Source of the DNA: Aradus depressus
Lineage: Eukaryota > Arthropoda > Insecta > Hemiptera > Aradidae
NCBI GenBank assembly: GCA_963662175.1
Contig: OY759225.1
Span: 6,955,107-7,019,106, forward strand
Length of the DNA stretch: 64,000 nt
Reading direction: 5' to 3'
The position numbers and the translations under genes were made by a program. The notes under the pieces are model-generated. The model was not told where the DNA came from. It did not search any database and worked only from the letters and a program-made list of their open reading frames with translations. Each line of letters begins with the position of its first letter. Positions within the stretch are counted from its first letter, which is position 1. Positions 11,272-23,599 of the stretch are shown here, piece after piece.

Positions 11272-11604
11272 ATTCTGACTCATGCCCGGGCTTTAACTAC
11301 GAGGTCATATCGCCTACTACCAGAGCGCTCTTTCGTCACTCTGGTGGACATGAGCCCGACTCTACTCTGGGAGTCTTAAATTTTGCCTACCCTAAATTTT
11401 TATTCACCTAGGGTAGGGGTCTTTAACGAGTACCTGACCTCGTACAGGCTCGGGACCATCACTTAACGTCCCATCCGAAGGACGGCGTACTCAAGTTTAT
11501 TTTACATCTCAGATAAAATAAACTAAGGGCCTCGTTCGGGTTTTGAACTCACGATCTTGAGCTCAGAAGGCAAGCACGCATACCACTGAGCTATCGGCGC
11601 CCTC
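11272..11604 (-). mobile_element. SINE-A, near full length
   Basis: Complete order from tail (gactcatgcccgggcttta) through core (catccgaaggacggcg) to head (ccactgagctatcggcgccc). High similarity to the common form. Confidence 0.9.
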
Positions 11605-11659
11605 TTCTATTATTGATATTTATTAAATAGGATTAAAAATTAAAGTATGAATGTTGCAA

Positions 11660-11775
11660 CTGGACTTTCTTACACCAACCACTTTTCTTACAGAGTGCAG
11701 GCTCAAAATCATTTCATACTGACGTATAAGAAAGTCTCTTTCAGAATTACGCTGTAAAATTAAACAAAATAACTG
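11660..11775. mobile_element. MITE family E fragment
   Basis: Keeps gactttcttacaccaaccac, then tcaaaatcatttcatactga and the central attacgctgta block; the right arm is absent. Confidence 0.65.
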
Positions 11776-12248
11776 CTAACTCTTACACTAGTTACTTAGC
11801 TCGTTCTTGAGGACAGAAGAGTAGGATGGCCTTGGAGCTTCCGGGGGTTCTTCTAACTACGCCACTGGAGAGTAGTGTGTAACATAATCAGAGCCAGCAG
11901 TTGGTGGGTAGCGTCCGGTGTCATGTGACATCTCTCAGGAGCTGGCTGTATCGAGGGAACCTTGTTGTCATACCCTTGGAACCTTGCGGCCACACCATAA
12001 TGTTTGTCTCTCTCCGTCCATGCTTCCCACTCTCTGCGTAGTATAGACTTTAGTTATATAATCTGTCAAAAATTCAAATATGATGCAAGTACAAAAAGTC
12101 TGTTAAAATAAATTATTTTTTTTTCAAAGAAGAGGAGCGACAAAATGTTGATTTTTTTTTTATAAAAACAGCTGTTGAAGATATGAGGAATTCATTTTGG
12201 AATTATAAATATAAAAAGAATGATTCGCTTATTACTAAAATTGAAGAG
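11776..12248. other. No gene seen
   Basis: A GC-richer stretch at 11800-12040 precedes AT-rich sequence. No open frame, domain or repeat partner identified. Confidence 0.4.
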
Positions 12249-12531
12249 AGGGCGCCGGTAGCTCAGTGGTATGCATTCTTGCCTTCTGAGCTCAAGAACG
12301 TGGGTTCAAAACCCAACCGAGGCCCTTAGTTTATTTTATCTGGGAGGTAAAATAAACTTAAGCACGCCGTCCTTCTGATTAGACGTTAAGCGATGGTCCC
12401 GAGCCTGTACAAACTCAGGTACTCGTTGAAGACCCCTGCCCGAGGTGAATAAAAATTTAGGGTAGGCAAAATTTAGAACTTCTACAAAAGAGTTGGGCTC
12501 ATGTCCACCAGAGTCATAAAACCTAACCTTA
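12249..12531 (+). mobile_element. SINE-A, internal-deletion subfamily
   Basis: Head and core are intact, but the 3' third is missing: ccaccagag is joined directly to tcataaaacctaacc. The diagnostic block is agaacttctacaaaagag instead of the usual gactcccacagtagag. The copy at 27937-28215 shares both differences, so this is a heritable subfamily, not a private deletion. Confidence 0.85.
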
Positions 12532-12683
12532 GAATTGAAAAACGATAAAAGCCAGCCGTGCCATATGGTGGACATGAGAGACATGAACATCACAGTGATG
12601 ATAGAGATATAAAAAAATATAACTTTTTGACGAAGTAGCCATCAATATATTATATATAATAAGGGATGGTCTGTTATAGAAGA

Positions 12684-13120
12684 CGAGGACTGCGGTGGAG
12701 GGACGAGATAGTGGAGAGAATAGGGGATGGATGGTGCACAGTGGCCAGCAACAGAGAAACATGGAACAAATGTGTAACAGTATTATTTAAGAAATAACTT
12801 TCATTTTTACTTTTTACTTTTGTTTTTATTTTATCTAGTTTTATTTTTATTTTAATTTTAACTTTATTCAAAAAGTAACAGTTTTACTTAAGAAATAATT
12901 TAATTTGGAAGCAATCGTTAAAATTCAATAACAACTGTGTAGTTGTCATTTTCCTTTTTTTTTTAATTTTTTTTTTCATTTATTTTAATATTTCTATTCT
13001 GATTTCCTTTCGGTTTCTTTGTGGATTGCTTTTCTGATTTCTTCTGTTGAAAGAGCAGTAGACTCAAAACCTCCAAAAGGAGAGGTTTTTGTTCTAAAAG
13101 AATGTCAATAATGCTTTATT
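12684..13120. repeat. Dispersed repeat shared with 8131-8490
   Basis: Both copies carry ggactgcggtggagggacga, cagcaacagagaaacatgg, taacagttttacttaag and aaacctccaaaaggagag in the same order. The partner lies inside the 892 bp pogo-like element, so this is probably a piece of a longer relative. No function seen. Confidence 0.7.
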
Positions 13121-13445
13121 TTATGTTATAGAAGATAGAAAGACAATTGTGAGTGAGCTACAGAAAGAAGTGTGGCTACAGAGAAAAGACTCATGTAATT
13201 TTAGGAATTAGTAGTCAAAATTGTTGTATATAACTGATTTTTATTTTACAAATTTATTTTTTGTCTTTATAATGTAGGTTAAGTGTTAATAAACCCTATA
13301 TTTTGTTCTCAATTATATTCACTGTCAACCAAATAAAAAATACCAATGGATTAAATAAATAAACATTTTTGGTAATTTAGAAAAACCTGGCATCTCATTA
13401 TTATTTTCATTTTTTTTTTATTATCACACAATATTGAGTTATTTA

Positions 13446-13770
13446 TTCTGAATCATGCCCGGGCTTTAAGTACGAGGTCATAATTCCTAATACTCGCTCT
13501 TGTTTGAACTCTACTAGCCCGACTCTACAGTGCGATGTTGCCTACCTAGGTCTGTTCACCCAGGCAAGAGTTCTTCAACGAGTACTTGACACCGCACAGG
13601 CTTGGGTCCATCGCTTAACGTCTCAACCGACAAATGGCGTGATCAAGGATTTTTCAGAAGGACGACGGGCTCACAGTTACTACCTCTCAGATAACCTGAA
13701 GGCCTCACCCGGATTTCGAACCCACGATCTTGAGCTCTGTAGGCTCGCACGCTATTTACCGGAATCCTCC
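13446..13770 (-). mobile_element. SINE-A, diverged
   Basis: Tail block catgcccgggctttaagtac, worn core and head with acccacgatcttgagctc. About as long as full copies but heavily mutated. Confidence 0.75.
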
Positions 13771-15856
13771 AATATATATATATATATATATTTTCCTGAA
13801 GATGTTTCAGCGTTACTTTACGTTCACAAACATCTACACATCACAACAAATGTTGGTGTGGGAACCACTATGGGGGAGTGGATAGCACGTCTGTCCACCT
13901 AGATGGTTAATCCCACTATATAAGTTTACATTTTGCATTCTTCGGACTAAAAAATATAAAAATAGTATGTTTTTTGTCTATTTCACAAAATATATAAAAT
14001 ATATGAGATTTATTTTAAAAATTTTGTGAAATAAACAATATTTTTTAAATAACAACATACGTTTTTCTTTTTATTTTTTTTTTTTTTCACAATATCCTCT
14101 GTAAAAATGTTAAGTATCATTCTTCTGACTTCCGATGACTGTTTGGTACAGGGTGGCTACCTGTAGATAGCCTACCACAATTAACCAAAGCAATTGAAGC
14201 AGTAAAAAATGGATGTAAAATAAGATAAAACACAAAATTGACCTACAATAAAACTCTTTTAAAAGTGTAGGGCTAACAATTGATTTGTAATATTTTTTGG
14301 GGAGTAAACGGCGTTGAAGTCTACTAAACCGTTGGTACATAGCAACGTTTTGGTAGGTCCCTCGTGGCTGCAGGCTCCATGCTCCCACGGTCTATGCTCC
14401 CAACATTATTTTTAGAATCCCTCATCAAATACTTTAAGAACCTTATTTTATTTATTTAGTTCAAATTTTGTAAGCCACAACAACCAGTTGATAGGCTATA
14501 TATTGTAAAAGAAAAATAAATTTAAAAAAACAAAAGTTCTATAAATATAGGTACCTTATATTTCAATAATTGAAACTATAATATACTACTGTAATTATTA
14601 TAGTACATTGAAAAGTAGAAAATCATTTTTTTTCCGCAAACGATCGATGTTGGTTGAGAATAAGAAGAATAGACATCAAAAAAATAAACTTCCACATAAT
14701 ATGAGCATTTTCCGTTGCTGAGACAGTAGTAGACAAGATCATCATTGCAACAAAAAATGCAACACCTTGTATTATATAGGAATTTATTTTTTTAATGTTA
14801 TTCATATTTCCATCCGATACCAATCGCCTGCTGAAAGGAAAAGCTTATTTTCTGATTTTTAGTGGAATATATGTAAAATTAATTATTAATTAAATATATG
14901 AAAAATTAGTTTTTTTATTTTATACTATTATTTTATTTTATTACTTTTTTAGTATTATTGTAAACCAGTCAACAGCTGTTGGTTAATATCTTTATTTTTA
15001 GCTAGGAAATGCTATCTTTGAGACGCAATAACACTGTGCACGTTGATTCTACTTCAGTAGAAATTTGACACAAATGGTGAACCAGAAGAGAACATTTTTT
15101 GTAACAACGATTTTTTATAGATAGATTAATAAGCAAATTAACTGAAAAAATGACATGATGCAATAGATAGACGATGGATCCTCGACTGAACTAGCTGAAA
15201 TTTTGAACCAAGTTTTAGTCTTCAATCTATATTAGAGACTGAAAAAGCAAAATAATATAAGTTATATATAAAGTAGAATAAATTGAGCAGTGGTACCTTT
15301 ATTAATGCTAAGGTGTTATTCTATAATCATAATATGGTAAGCTTTTCAAGATTGCATAATTTATTATTAATTAAATAAATGGAACAGTGGCAAGTTTATT
15401 AATATGATTATTATCAATAAAATATAGTATAATCAACAACATTGGCACAGGGTTTCGTACATTATTATAAATTAAATAAATAAAACTATAATGGTACCCT
15501 TTTATTAATGCACTGATTATTATCAATAAAATATAGTAAAATTTTATAATATATACTTATCCACAGCTCTATATTTCTCCAATTTATTTTTTTGGTTTTT
15601 ACAACTTAACTAAGTATCGATAACTTATTTGCTGATCTATATTACAAACAATCCATCCTATATTCATCTTATTCATTTTCCAAAACTTATATGAGACAAC
15701 CTCTATGTTATAACCTCCTTGTCTTATCTGTGAAAATCTATATTATATAAATTCAGAATATTACACAACCTCAGAATAAAAATGGTATAATATATATGAT
15801 TAATTTTTCAGGTTGATTGTTGATTTGATTACATTAAAACAAATTATTAAAACAGT
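13771..15856. other. AT-rich intergenic, no gene
   Basis: Includes an (at)n run at about 13772-13790, a small foldback (13965-14085), and diverged relatives of the 47 bp satellite unit between 15260 and 15545 (aaataaaacta, ggtacccttttattaatg). The frames at 14110-14388 and 14623-14823 are reverse-strand low-complexity translation. Confidence 0.5.
13965..14085. mobile_element. Small foldback related to Penelope-like ends
   Basis: gtctatttcacaaaat at the left is inverted at the right as attttgtgaaataaacaat, and the right side continues to aacatacgtttttctttt. The same terminal words border the 54677-54901 element, but the hammerhead-like centre is missing here. Confidence 0.5.
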
Positions 15857-15998
15857 TATTTTAACTCAAGCCTGAGTTTTAACGAGAACATATTGCCTAC
15901 TACCAGAGTGCTCTTTCATTGCTCTAGTGGTCATGAGCCCGACTCTACTGTAGAACTACTAAATGTTGCCTACCTAGGTTTATTCACTTTGGGCAGGG
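15857..15998 (-). mobile_element. SINE-A fragment (tail half)
   Basis: Tail-side sequence only: tgcctactaccagagtgctc, catgagcccgactctactgt, ending near ttcactttgggcaggg. Head and core are gone. Confidence 0.75.
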
Positions 15999-16129
15999 TT
16001 GGTTAGCATCTTCCTTAGGGACAATTTAGTTGAAATTTTCAAATTTAGTATTCTGATTAGTTTTCTTTAAGCTGTTCCTAACTGGCAGTTGAGCCTGCGT
16101 TAAGTGGAAAGGCAGTTTAAATAATTGTT

Positions 16130-16205
16130 TTCCCCATTGCCTAGTGGGCTATGTACGAGACGTTAGGTATGTCCTCTGGGAGCTCGAGTTCAAATCCCAA
16201 AAGGA
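16130..16205 (+). mobile_element. tRNA-like SINE head of a third type
   Basis: attgcctagtgggctatg resembles a box A region and gagttcaaatccc a box B. Spacing and decay do not support a working tRNA. Possibly the only copy of another SINE in the window. Confidence 0.3.
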
Positions 16206-16239
16206 ATTGTTAAATATTTCATAACTTTGAAGTAGTTAT

Positions 16240-16709
16240 AAATAAGTGAAACAAGGATACCTTTATTAACTATATGATATTATTATAAATAAGTGAAACA
16301 AGGATACCTTTATTAACTATATGATATTATTATAAATAAGTGAAACAAGGATACCTTTATTAACTATATGATATTATTATAAATAAGTGAAACAAGGATA
16401 CCTTTATTAACTATATGATATTATTATAAATAAGTGAAACAAGGATACCTTTATTAACTATATGATATTATTATAAATAAGTGAAACAAGGATACCTTTA
16501 TTAACTATATGATATTATTATAAATAAGTGAAACAAGGATACCTTTATTAACTATATGATATTATTATAAATAAGTGAAACAAGGATACCTTTATTAACT
16601 ATATGATATTATTATAAATAAGTGAAACAAGGATACCTTTATTAACTATATGATATTATTATAAATAAGTGAAACAAGGATACCTTTATTAACTATATGA
16701 TATTATTAT
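16240..16709. repeat. 47 bp minisatellite, ten identical copies
   Basis: Ten head-to-tail units beginning aaataagtgaaacaaggata and ending gatattattat. By eye the units are identical, so the array is recent or strongly homogenised. Diverged single relatives lie upstream (15260-15545), which suggests local origin. Confidence 0.95.
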
Positions 16710-17263
16710 AAATAAAATATAGTCGTATATATTTGGGTTGAGTAACGAGATTCTGAATTCAAATATAATATATTACAGCAACACTTTTCCATTGATTTTT
16801 TTTTTTTCCTTCTCAAAAAAATTGATATTACAACTCAGTTTTGATCTGGAATTGAATATGGATGGAGATCGACTCAATAAATATGTTTTATAGGAGGAAG
16901 ATTCTGATTGGCAGAAGGAATAGTTAATCTAAAGAATTCATGTATTGGTCCACCCATGTTGATGATGCGAAATCTTCGTGAAACGTTTATAATTGAAATT
17001 AGTTGTGAATGCAAAAAATTAATGGAGGAAGTGGCGCTGTAATAATATAAAATATAAATATATAAAATATAGTATAATAGTTATTACACATTACTGAATA
17101 TTGTTAACAATAACAATAATTTGATACATGTGCATACAACAATAATAAATGCAATATTCACCTTTTACCTTTTTTTTCAATCTAACTTCACTCTTTATAA
17201 TTTTTTTTTCAATAACCTTATTATTTATAAAATTTATTAGAAGTAAAGGTAATTAGTTAGTTA
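16710..17263. other. AT-rich intergenic, no gene
   Basis: No ORF or clear repeat apart from another taaaatatagtataatag trace like that next to the minisatellite. Confidence 0.4.
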
Positions 17264-17594
17264 TTATGACTCATGCCCGGGCTTCAACTACGAGGTCATA
17301 TCGCCTACTACCAGAGCGCTCTTTCGTCACTCTGGTCGACATGAGTCCGACTCTATTGTGGAATCCTAAATTTTGCCTACTCTAAATTTTTATTCACCTA
17401 GGACAGGGGTCTTTAACGAGTACTTGACATCGTACAGGCTCGGGACCATCGCTTAACGTCCCATCCAAAGGACGGCGTGCTTAAGTTTATTTTATCTCCC
17501 AGATAAAATAAACCAAGGACCTCGGCCGGGTTTCGAACCCACGACCTTGAGCTTAGAAGGCAAGCACGCATACCACTGAGCTACCGGTGCCTTC
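17264..17594 (-). mobile_element. SINE-A, near full length
   Basis: Tail gactcatgcccgggcttcaa, core gtcccatccaaaggacggcg, head acgaccttgagcttagaagg to gagctaccggtgcc. Well preserved. Confidence 0.9.
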
Positions 17595-17599
17595 AGTAA

Positions 17600-17882
17600 T
17601 GTTAATTAAAAATATATGTGATTTATATATTTCATATAATATATGTATTCTAATTTTCTCTACAACTATTACTTGAAAAGATTTTTGATTAGGTCATCAA
17701 CGTAAGCGCTATCTTGTAAAATGTACTTAGGCCCTGGAATAAAGTGGCCTCAATTTTCTACCGATTTTGGCCACAATCTAATCAGATCTAAGATAGCATA
17801 TGTGACTTCTACATTCCAAATTTCAAGTTCAAACCTGCAATCGTTTTTGTGGGAGAGCGCTCACAACAATCACATACAGACA
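17600..17882 (-). repeat. Family D fragment
   Basis: Reverse copy with tttgattaggtcatcaacgt and ccaaatttcaagttcaaacc; only the middle third is retained. Confidence 0.7.
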
Positions 17883-18279
17883 GACACACACAGATGGGAA
17901 TAAGTGGTGTATTTTTGGATAATAATAATGTTTATCACGTACAGAATAATATTCTTTGATTATTTGAAAAAAAAAAAGGAAGAAAAAAAATGAAGGACAT
18001 TTATTGCAGGTGGTGAGCAGATGCAATGCAAGGGCACTTAAAAAGATTTGAAAAAAAAAAAAATGTAGACACAAATGCGCCAGAAATAATATGTTAATTG
18101 GATGTTCCTACCCTCTGTAAAAATAAAGGGTTTCCATTGTTATAGAAGAAAAAATAGTTGTTTAAATTCATTGTTGTATAAACGAAAACACAGGTTGTTA
18201 TAAATTTCAATTTGATTTTTTTTAAATCAATAATATAAAACATCTGGAAGAGGTATGCATGAGGCGTCTGTTTCATTGA

Positions 18280-18520
18280 GTACACATCAGGGGTCGCTGA
18301 GGAAGTCTCGAGGCCATTTCCTCTTATGACGTCGGAGAGGGATTTCTGTTAGTGTTTGTATAAGTAGGTTGGATCGTGTACACATTTTGAGGTGTATAGT
18401 TGTGAGGACAAAGAGAAGGGACAGTCGATAATTGTACTGAGTATGCGGGACTCCAGGGTCTGGAGTTCTGTTGAGATTGCTTCGTTTGGCTGTAGCCCTC
18501 AGCTTAAGTCCCTTAGTCTA
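18280..18520 (-). pseudogene. Jockey-like LINE C-terminal fragment
   Basis: Reverse-strand translation shows LQTLESRILSTIIDCPFSL, then (other frame) LIQTLTEIPLRRHKRKWPRD. This matches the Jockey-clade C-terminus: an ILR-x-I-x-x-APW-type block, then a Leu-rich stretch, then RRLKR-x-WP-x-DLL. Polymerase and nuclease domains are absent and the frame is broken. 5'-truncated relic. Confidence 0.6.
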
Positions 18521-19654
18521 AGTTGCTTTTAGTATTTTATTTTAGGTCAGTATTTTGTTGTTCAGAAAATGTTTTGAAAGTCTTAAAGCAGCCGAGAGAT
18601 TGTTTGAAATTCCAATTCAGTTTTTGTCATCCAGGTCTAAGAATTTTTTGATATTTGAACGCCTTAGCGCTAACCTCTCTTCCCCCACAAAAAAAAAAAA
18701 ATCATACTCTAATACACTTATGAAATTGTAACGACATTCTATGTCTGATGTTGTCGTGTTACTTTACTAATGCCACATGAGGTTATAAGCTATTCTGTTG
18801 CGTTGTGAAAATTCAATCTCAATTATTTTCAACTATTTTTAAGCAGTTAAATGAACTATAAAATAATGTAATATTTCCAAAATTTTCCCGGATTTTCTAA
18901 TTATAATTATATTACAAGACTACCGTAAGTATTACCAAAAAATATAATTGTAACAAATTATATGAATAAATCATCGATTTAGAGGTATAATTATATTTAG
19001 TCGTATGTATTGCACAGTACTAGTTTGAGAGAGGTGCTTATGTCTAAGAATTTCAAAATAAAACTTTCAACCTTTATATAAAAGAATATATATCTATTTC
19101 CATTTAAAGTAATCTCAAATAAATAGGAAATATATCAATCATACAGCAGAAAATAACGATTTCCCTTCAATATGGTAAATGAAATAAATGATATGCCGAC
19201 GTAGAAGCCGAACAGCTAAAGGTCACCCCAACTCACTTATATAACGTTTTTCTCTTTGTTTTTTCTTATTAGTAAGAAATCTTAAGGTCGAATTTATGTA
19301 CAATGAGAAACACAGAAGGTCTTCCTACCAAGGTCAATTCTAGGTTAAAATAAAAAATAAAAAAATGTACACTTGGTCACCAATCACCAGTTAGTCATGT
19401 TACTTATATATCGATCCATTGATTAAAATTTATATAATTTTTGAAGGAGGGGAGAGGAGATAACGTGATTTTTAGTAAGAAGGTTGACGGTTCTTCTTTG
19501 CTCAGCATGCTAAACATCTCAAAGAGGGGGGAGGAGAGCGCTCACCTGATCAGCTCTTTTTCACCACTTTTTATCTTCGTTATGTTTAATGGTTATATTT
19601 CACATAATCGGCTTCTCCCTTTCGACGAACACAGCCAGTACAAAATATAATACT
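18521..19654. other. Intergenic, no gene
   Basis: AT-rich unique sequence. The frame at 19441-19650 has no supporting context. Confidence 0.4.
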
Positions 19655-19866
19655 ACCGAGTGCGCCTTCGGAGGGGACGTAAAGTGATGCCTGGACGATA
19701 TCATGTACTCCCCTCTAACGTAGATGAATAAACATTTAGGGTAGACAAAATTTAGGACTCCCAGAGTAGAGTCGGGCTCATGTCCACCAGAGTGACGAAA
19801 GAGCGCTCCGATAGTAGGCGATATGACCTCGTAGTTAAAGACCTGACATGAGTCACAATAACTATC
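19655..19866 (+). mobile_element. SINE-A, 5'-truncated and diverged
   Basis: Starts in the core (gcgccttcggaggggacgta) and ends at the tail block gagtcacaataac. Confidence 0.8.
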
Positions 19867-19959
19867 TAGGATCAAATTTGACTTTGTATAGGTAACGTGT
19901 GACCTAATATATCTTAAAGAATTTATTATTATTTTTTTTATTCATTTCATTTTATGACG

Positions 19960-20650
19960 TACTTATAGTTTAAAGAAAGTATGGTAATGGTGCAAAAATC
20001 CGAAATCGAATTTTCAACGGATTTTCACGTTTCAAGGTCTCCTGAATAAGTTTTGATCATTTTCGTGATGATAGTCTATGTGTGTGTGTATTATAGGTTA
20101 GGTTAGGTTTTATTACTCATCCCCGGGCTTTAACTACGATGTCATATCGCCTACTACCAGAGCGCTCTTTCGTCACTCTGGTGGACATGAGCCCGACTCT
20201 ACTGTGGGAGTCCTAAAATGTTTTCCTACCCTAAATTTTTATTCACCTAGGGTAGGGATCTTTAACGAGTACCTGACATCGTAGAGGGTCGCGACCATCG
20301 CTTAACGTCCCATCCGAAGGACGGCTTGCTTAAGTTTATTTTACCTTCCAGATAAAATAAACTAAGGGCCTCGGTCGGGCTACGAACCCACGATCTTGAA
20401 CTCAGAAGACAAGCACGCATACCACTGAGCGACCGGCGCCCTCGTGTGTGTATATAATTGGAAGGTTGTGAACTCTCTACCGCAAAAACTATTGTACCTA
20501 TGAAAGTGAAATTCGGAATGAAGGGCTCACGTGTGCTAACTTAGATCTGGTTAGATTTTGGGCAAAATCAGACGAAAATTGAGACCACTTTATTCCGGGG
20601 TCCAACATACCGTTCATATTTATGATCTAATCAAAAACCTTTTCAGGTAA
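19960..20650 (+). repeat. Family D repeat split by a SINE
   Basis: 19960-20081 (gtgcaaaaatccgaaatcga, ttcgtgatgatagtc) and 20444-20650 (ctctaccgcaaaaactattg) are continuous once SINE-A 20092-20443 is removed. Confidence 0.8.
20092..20443 (-). mobile_element. SINE-A, full length with TSD
   Basis: Tail ggttaggttaggttttatta, head ccactgagcgaccggcgccc. Flanked by gtgtgtgtat at 20082-20091 and 20444-20453, inside a (GT)-rich part of family D. Confidence 0.9.
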
Positions 20651-20894
20651 TAGTTGTAGGGAAAAGAATAAGAGAACAAGTATTGGGTTTATTTTACTTA
20701 ACCTACATTTTAAATAAAATAAGAATATCAAATAAAAAAATCAAATTATTTATAATAAAAAAAATATTACAAACTAATTTCTACGTCAACATTAGTCTCT
20801 ATTTTCTGTATTATAGTGGCCATTATTTATAATAATTATAAATAGTAGCCACTATAAAAGAATTATTCTTTTATATTTTGGGCATATATACATA

Positions 20895-21440
20895 CTAGCA
20901 GTAATACCCGGCGTTGCCCGGGGAACTTTGACTTTTCTCCCAATATCTCCTATAAGACTATTCAGTTCGTCAACAGTACATTCATGATGTTATAATTTTC
21001 AATTATTCATACGGAATAAGGCTTATAGTCCTTCAACTGTAGTAACGCTAGCTTTGGAGCTAAAACTAATTTATTCAAAAAGATTCCTCATTAATCATTG
21101 CAGTAGTTTTTGAGTTACAAAGATTGCGTGAATGGATGCTGGGATGGACCAGGGGTTGATTAAAAAATAGACCTCAACCTTCCGGTAGATAAAACTTATC
21201 TATTCAAAAAGATTCCTCATTAATCATTGCAGTAGTTTTTGAGTTACAAAGATTGCGTGAATGGATGCTGGGATGGACCAGGGGTTGATTAAAAAATAGA
21301 CCTCAACCTTCCGGTAGATAAAACTTATCTATTCAAAAAGATTCCTCATTAATCATTGCAGTAGTTTTTGAGTTACAAAGATTGCGTCAGTGGATGCTGG
21401 GATGGACCAGATATTGAGGTACAAATACGCCTATAACCTT
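20895..21440 (+). repeat. 129 bp tandem repeat next to a LINE-type 3' motif
   Basis: Opens with tacccggcgttgcccgggg, a phrase I associate with 3' regions of arthropod RTE-like elements (from memory, unchecked). Tandem 129 bp units then start at 21073, 21202 and 21331, each with attcaaaaagattcctcatt and gaatggatgctgggatgg; the third is partial. Units 1 and 2 are nearly identical. No ORF. Confidence 0.7.
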
Positions 21441-21560
21441 CCACAGACGATGACGAAAAAATTATTATATTTTTTTATATATATTAACAATTGATTTTAT
21501 TAGGATAGGTTAGATTTTATGACTCATGCCCGGGCTTTAACTACGAGGTCATATCGCCTA

Positions 21561-21720
21561 CCTAAGCAGTTTTTTTTGTTTCATTGTACAGCGTAATTCT
21601 GAGTGTGACTTTCTTATACCCAGTAATGCGAGTATGAGATGAATTAGAAGGAGAGAGAATGATCTGTGCAAAAGTGAATGGTATAAAAAATTCCTTCAAT
21701 AATCAAATTTTTATAATTGT
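21561..21720. mobile_element. MITE family E half-copy
   Basis: Central ttgtacagcgtaattctga and one arm (agtaatgcgagtatgaga, then gagagagaatgatctgtgc). The other arm is missing, probably lost when SINE-B inserted. Confidence 0.65.
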
Positions 21721-21730
21721 TATTTTTTTT

Positions 21731-21955
21731 GGGGGGGGGGGGGGGGGGGCATGGTGGCCGTGCGGGCTAGAGCATAGGGCTTTGGTCGCATGGTCTTACC
21801 ATGGCTTACGGGTTCGAATTCCGTTCGGGAGTGCGTTTTATTTCGTAGATAGAAATCCCTCCCGGGGCCATGGATGTCGTAAATAACTATATAACAAGTG
21901 ACAGGAATAATATGCACCGTACATAAAACCAAAAAAAAATATATATATATAATGA
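21731..21955 (+). mobile_element. SINE-B with a 19-base G run at its 5' end
   Basis: Nineteen Gs (21731-21749) run straight into catggtggccgtgcgggcta. The usual SINE-B start has four or five Gs, so this looks like slippage expansion of the element's own 5' end. Body and A-rich tail are complete. Confidence 0.85.
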
Positions 21956-22169
21956 AACAATATCCCCTACTACCAGAGAGCTCTTTCATTACTCTGGTAA
22001 ACATGAGCCCGACTCTACTGTGGGAGTCCTAAATTTTGCCTATCCTAAATTTTTATTTACCTAGAGTATGGGTTCTTTAATGAGCACCTGACATCGTACA
22101 GGCTTGGGACCATCGCTCAACGTCCCGTCCGACATCAGAAGGCAAGCACGCTGAGCTACCAGCGCCCTC

Positions 22170-23225
22170 ATTTTATTATATTAATAATCTTAATGTGTGT
22201 AAATTTTTTTAAATGACAACAGGGGGGGGGGGGTTGCGGTGTGGCCTATGCCGGTTGGTATTTTCCGTAGAGAGAACTATTGACGACCTTGTCTCCCTAT
22301 TTATACCCTATTTAATCTCAAGGACTATTTAAATATAGTGCTGCTCTCTGCAAGTTCCGCCTTACTCCCACACACTCCTCATAGAGTTACACTAACTAAC
22401 TGTAATTAGAGTTTCTGTTTTGGTTTCCAATTTCGGTCTGTCCGTCTGTTCATTTTTATTTTTTACTTCCCCAGTTAGGAATCTGAGTTTTCAACAAATT
22501 TTCATATTTTCAAAATTCCCTAATTCCAAATAATAATAAAAAAATATCTATCTATCTGTTAACACTATAACTCCCGATAGAATGAATTTATCAACAAGAA
22601 ATTTTAAATATGTAGCCAGTACTCTTTAAGGACAACACTTATTAATTTTCAGCCAAATCGGGAAAAAGAAAAGAGAGGATTAGCCCAAAGGCTTAATACA
22701 AAAACTTTAATAATCGACTCAAAAACCCTAATAACTTCGATTCAAAAGTCAATTTAAATCAACTATTGATTTGGCGACTTCATGATAAAATTGACCAACA
22801 GCAATTCATGCAGCCAGCAACTTACCACCGACTCGACAAAGACGACGACTTAAAAGAAAACACCACTGTGATTCACTTGCATGAGAAAATAAAAAATGTC
22901 AATAAACTCTAGACTAATTTTCTAATTATATAAATTATTGATTGTTTTAAGTTGTTTAAAATTAATTGTTAGTCATTACTTATATATTTTGTTTAAATAA
23001 ATTCAAAACCTATCAATTACTGAGGACAGCCAATGGGCTGCTACCTCAAAGCATGTTTCATGTCATTTATTTAGGTTGTGAGCAAAACTGTAAAAAACTA
23101 TATACGTTGAATAAAGTTATTCTAATAATTAAAAAGGCGATTGGTTTTAGAGGGAGAGCGAAAACTTAATTTATTAATTCCTGGTGGGGAAGTAGATTGT
23201 CGATGATTCACCAACGACTTTTTTA
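22170..23225. repeat. Worn family C pieces, no gene
   Basis: Family C words at about 22480-22690 (ataactcccgatagaatga, cagccaaatcgg) and a reverse terminal palindrome at about 23190-23215 (cgatgattcaccaacgac). A 10-base G run at about 22203. The 67-codon frame at 22966-23169 is not supported. Confidence 0.5.
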
Positions 23226-23236
23226 AATATATAGTA

Positions 23237-23575
23237 AGGGGGCCGGTAGCTCAGTGGTATGCGTGCTTGACTTCTGAGCTCAAGATCGTGCGTTCGCAAT
23301 CCGTCCGAGGCCATTAGTTTATTTTATCTGGGAAGGTAAAATAAACTTAAGCACGCCGTCCTTCGGATGGGATGTTAAGCTATTGGTCCCGAGCCTGTAC
23401 GATGTCAGGTACTCATTAAAGACCCCTGCCTTAGGTGAATAAAAACTTAGGGTAGGCGAAATTTAGGACTCCCACAGTAGAGTCGGGCTCATGTCCACCA
23501 GAGTGACGAAAGGGCGCTCTGGTAGTAGGCGATATGACCTCGTAGTTAAAGTCAGGACATGAGTCATAATAACTA
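23237..23575 (+). mobile_element. SINE-A, near full length
   Basis: Head gggccggtagctcagtggta, core gccgtccttcggatgggatg, tail block gacatgagtcataataacta. Well preserved. Confidence 0.9.
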
Positions 23576-23599
23576 ACTAAATAAATTGGTGACATATAT

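Larger units (their letters stand above)
21503..22168 (-). mobile_element. SINE-A split by a 399 bp insertion
   Basis: The tail part 21503-21560 (catgcccgggctttaactac) and the rest 21960-22168 (tactaccagagagctctttc to accagcgccctc) make one copy. atatcgccta at 21551-21560 and atatccccta at 21960-21969 look like the duplicated target of the insert. The head also has a private deletion. Confidence 0.75.

Noticed and set aside
16240..16709. CRISPR array
   Set aside because: Direct repeats are head to tail with no unique spacers; eukaryotic minisatellite.
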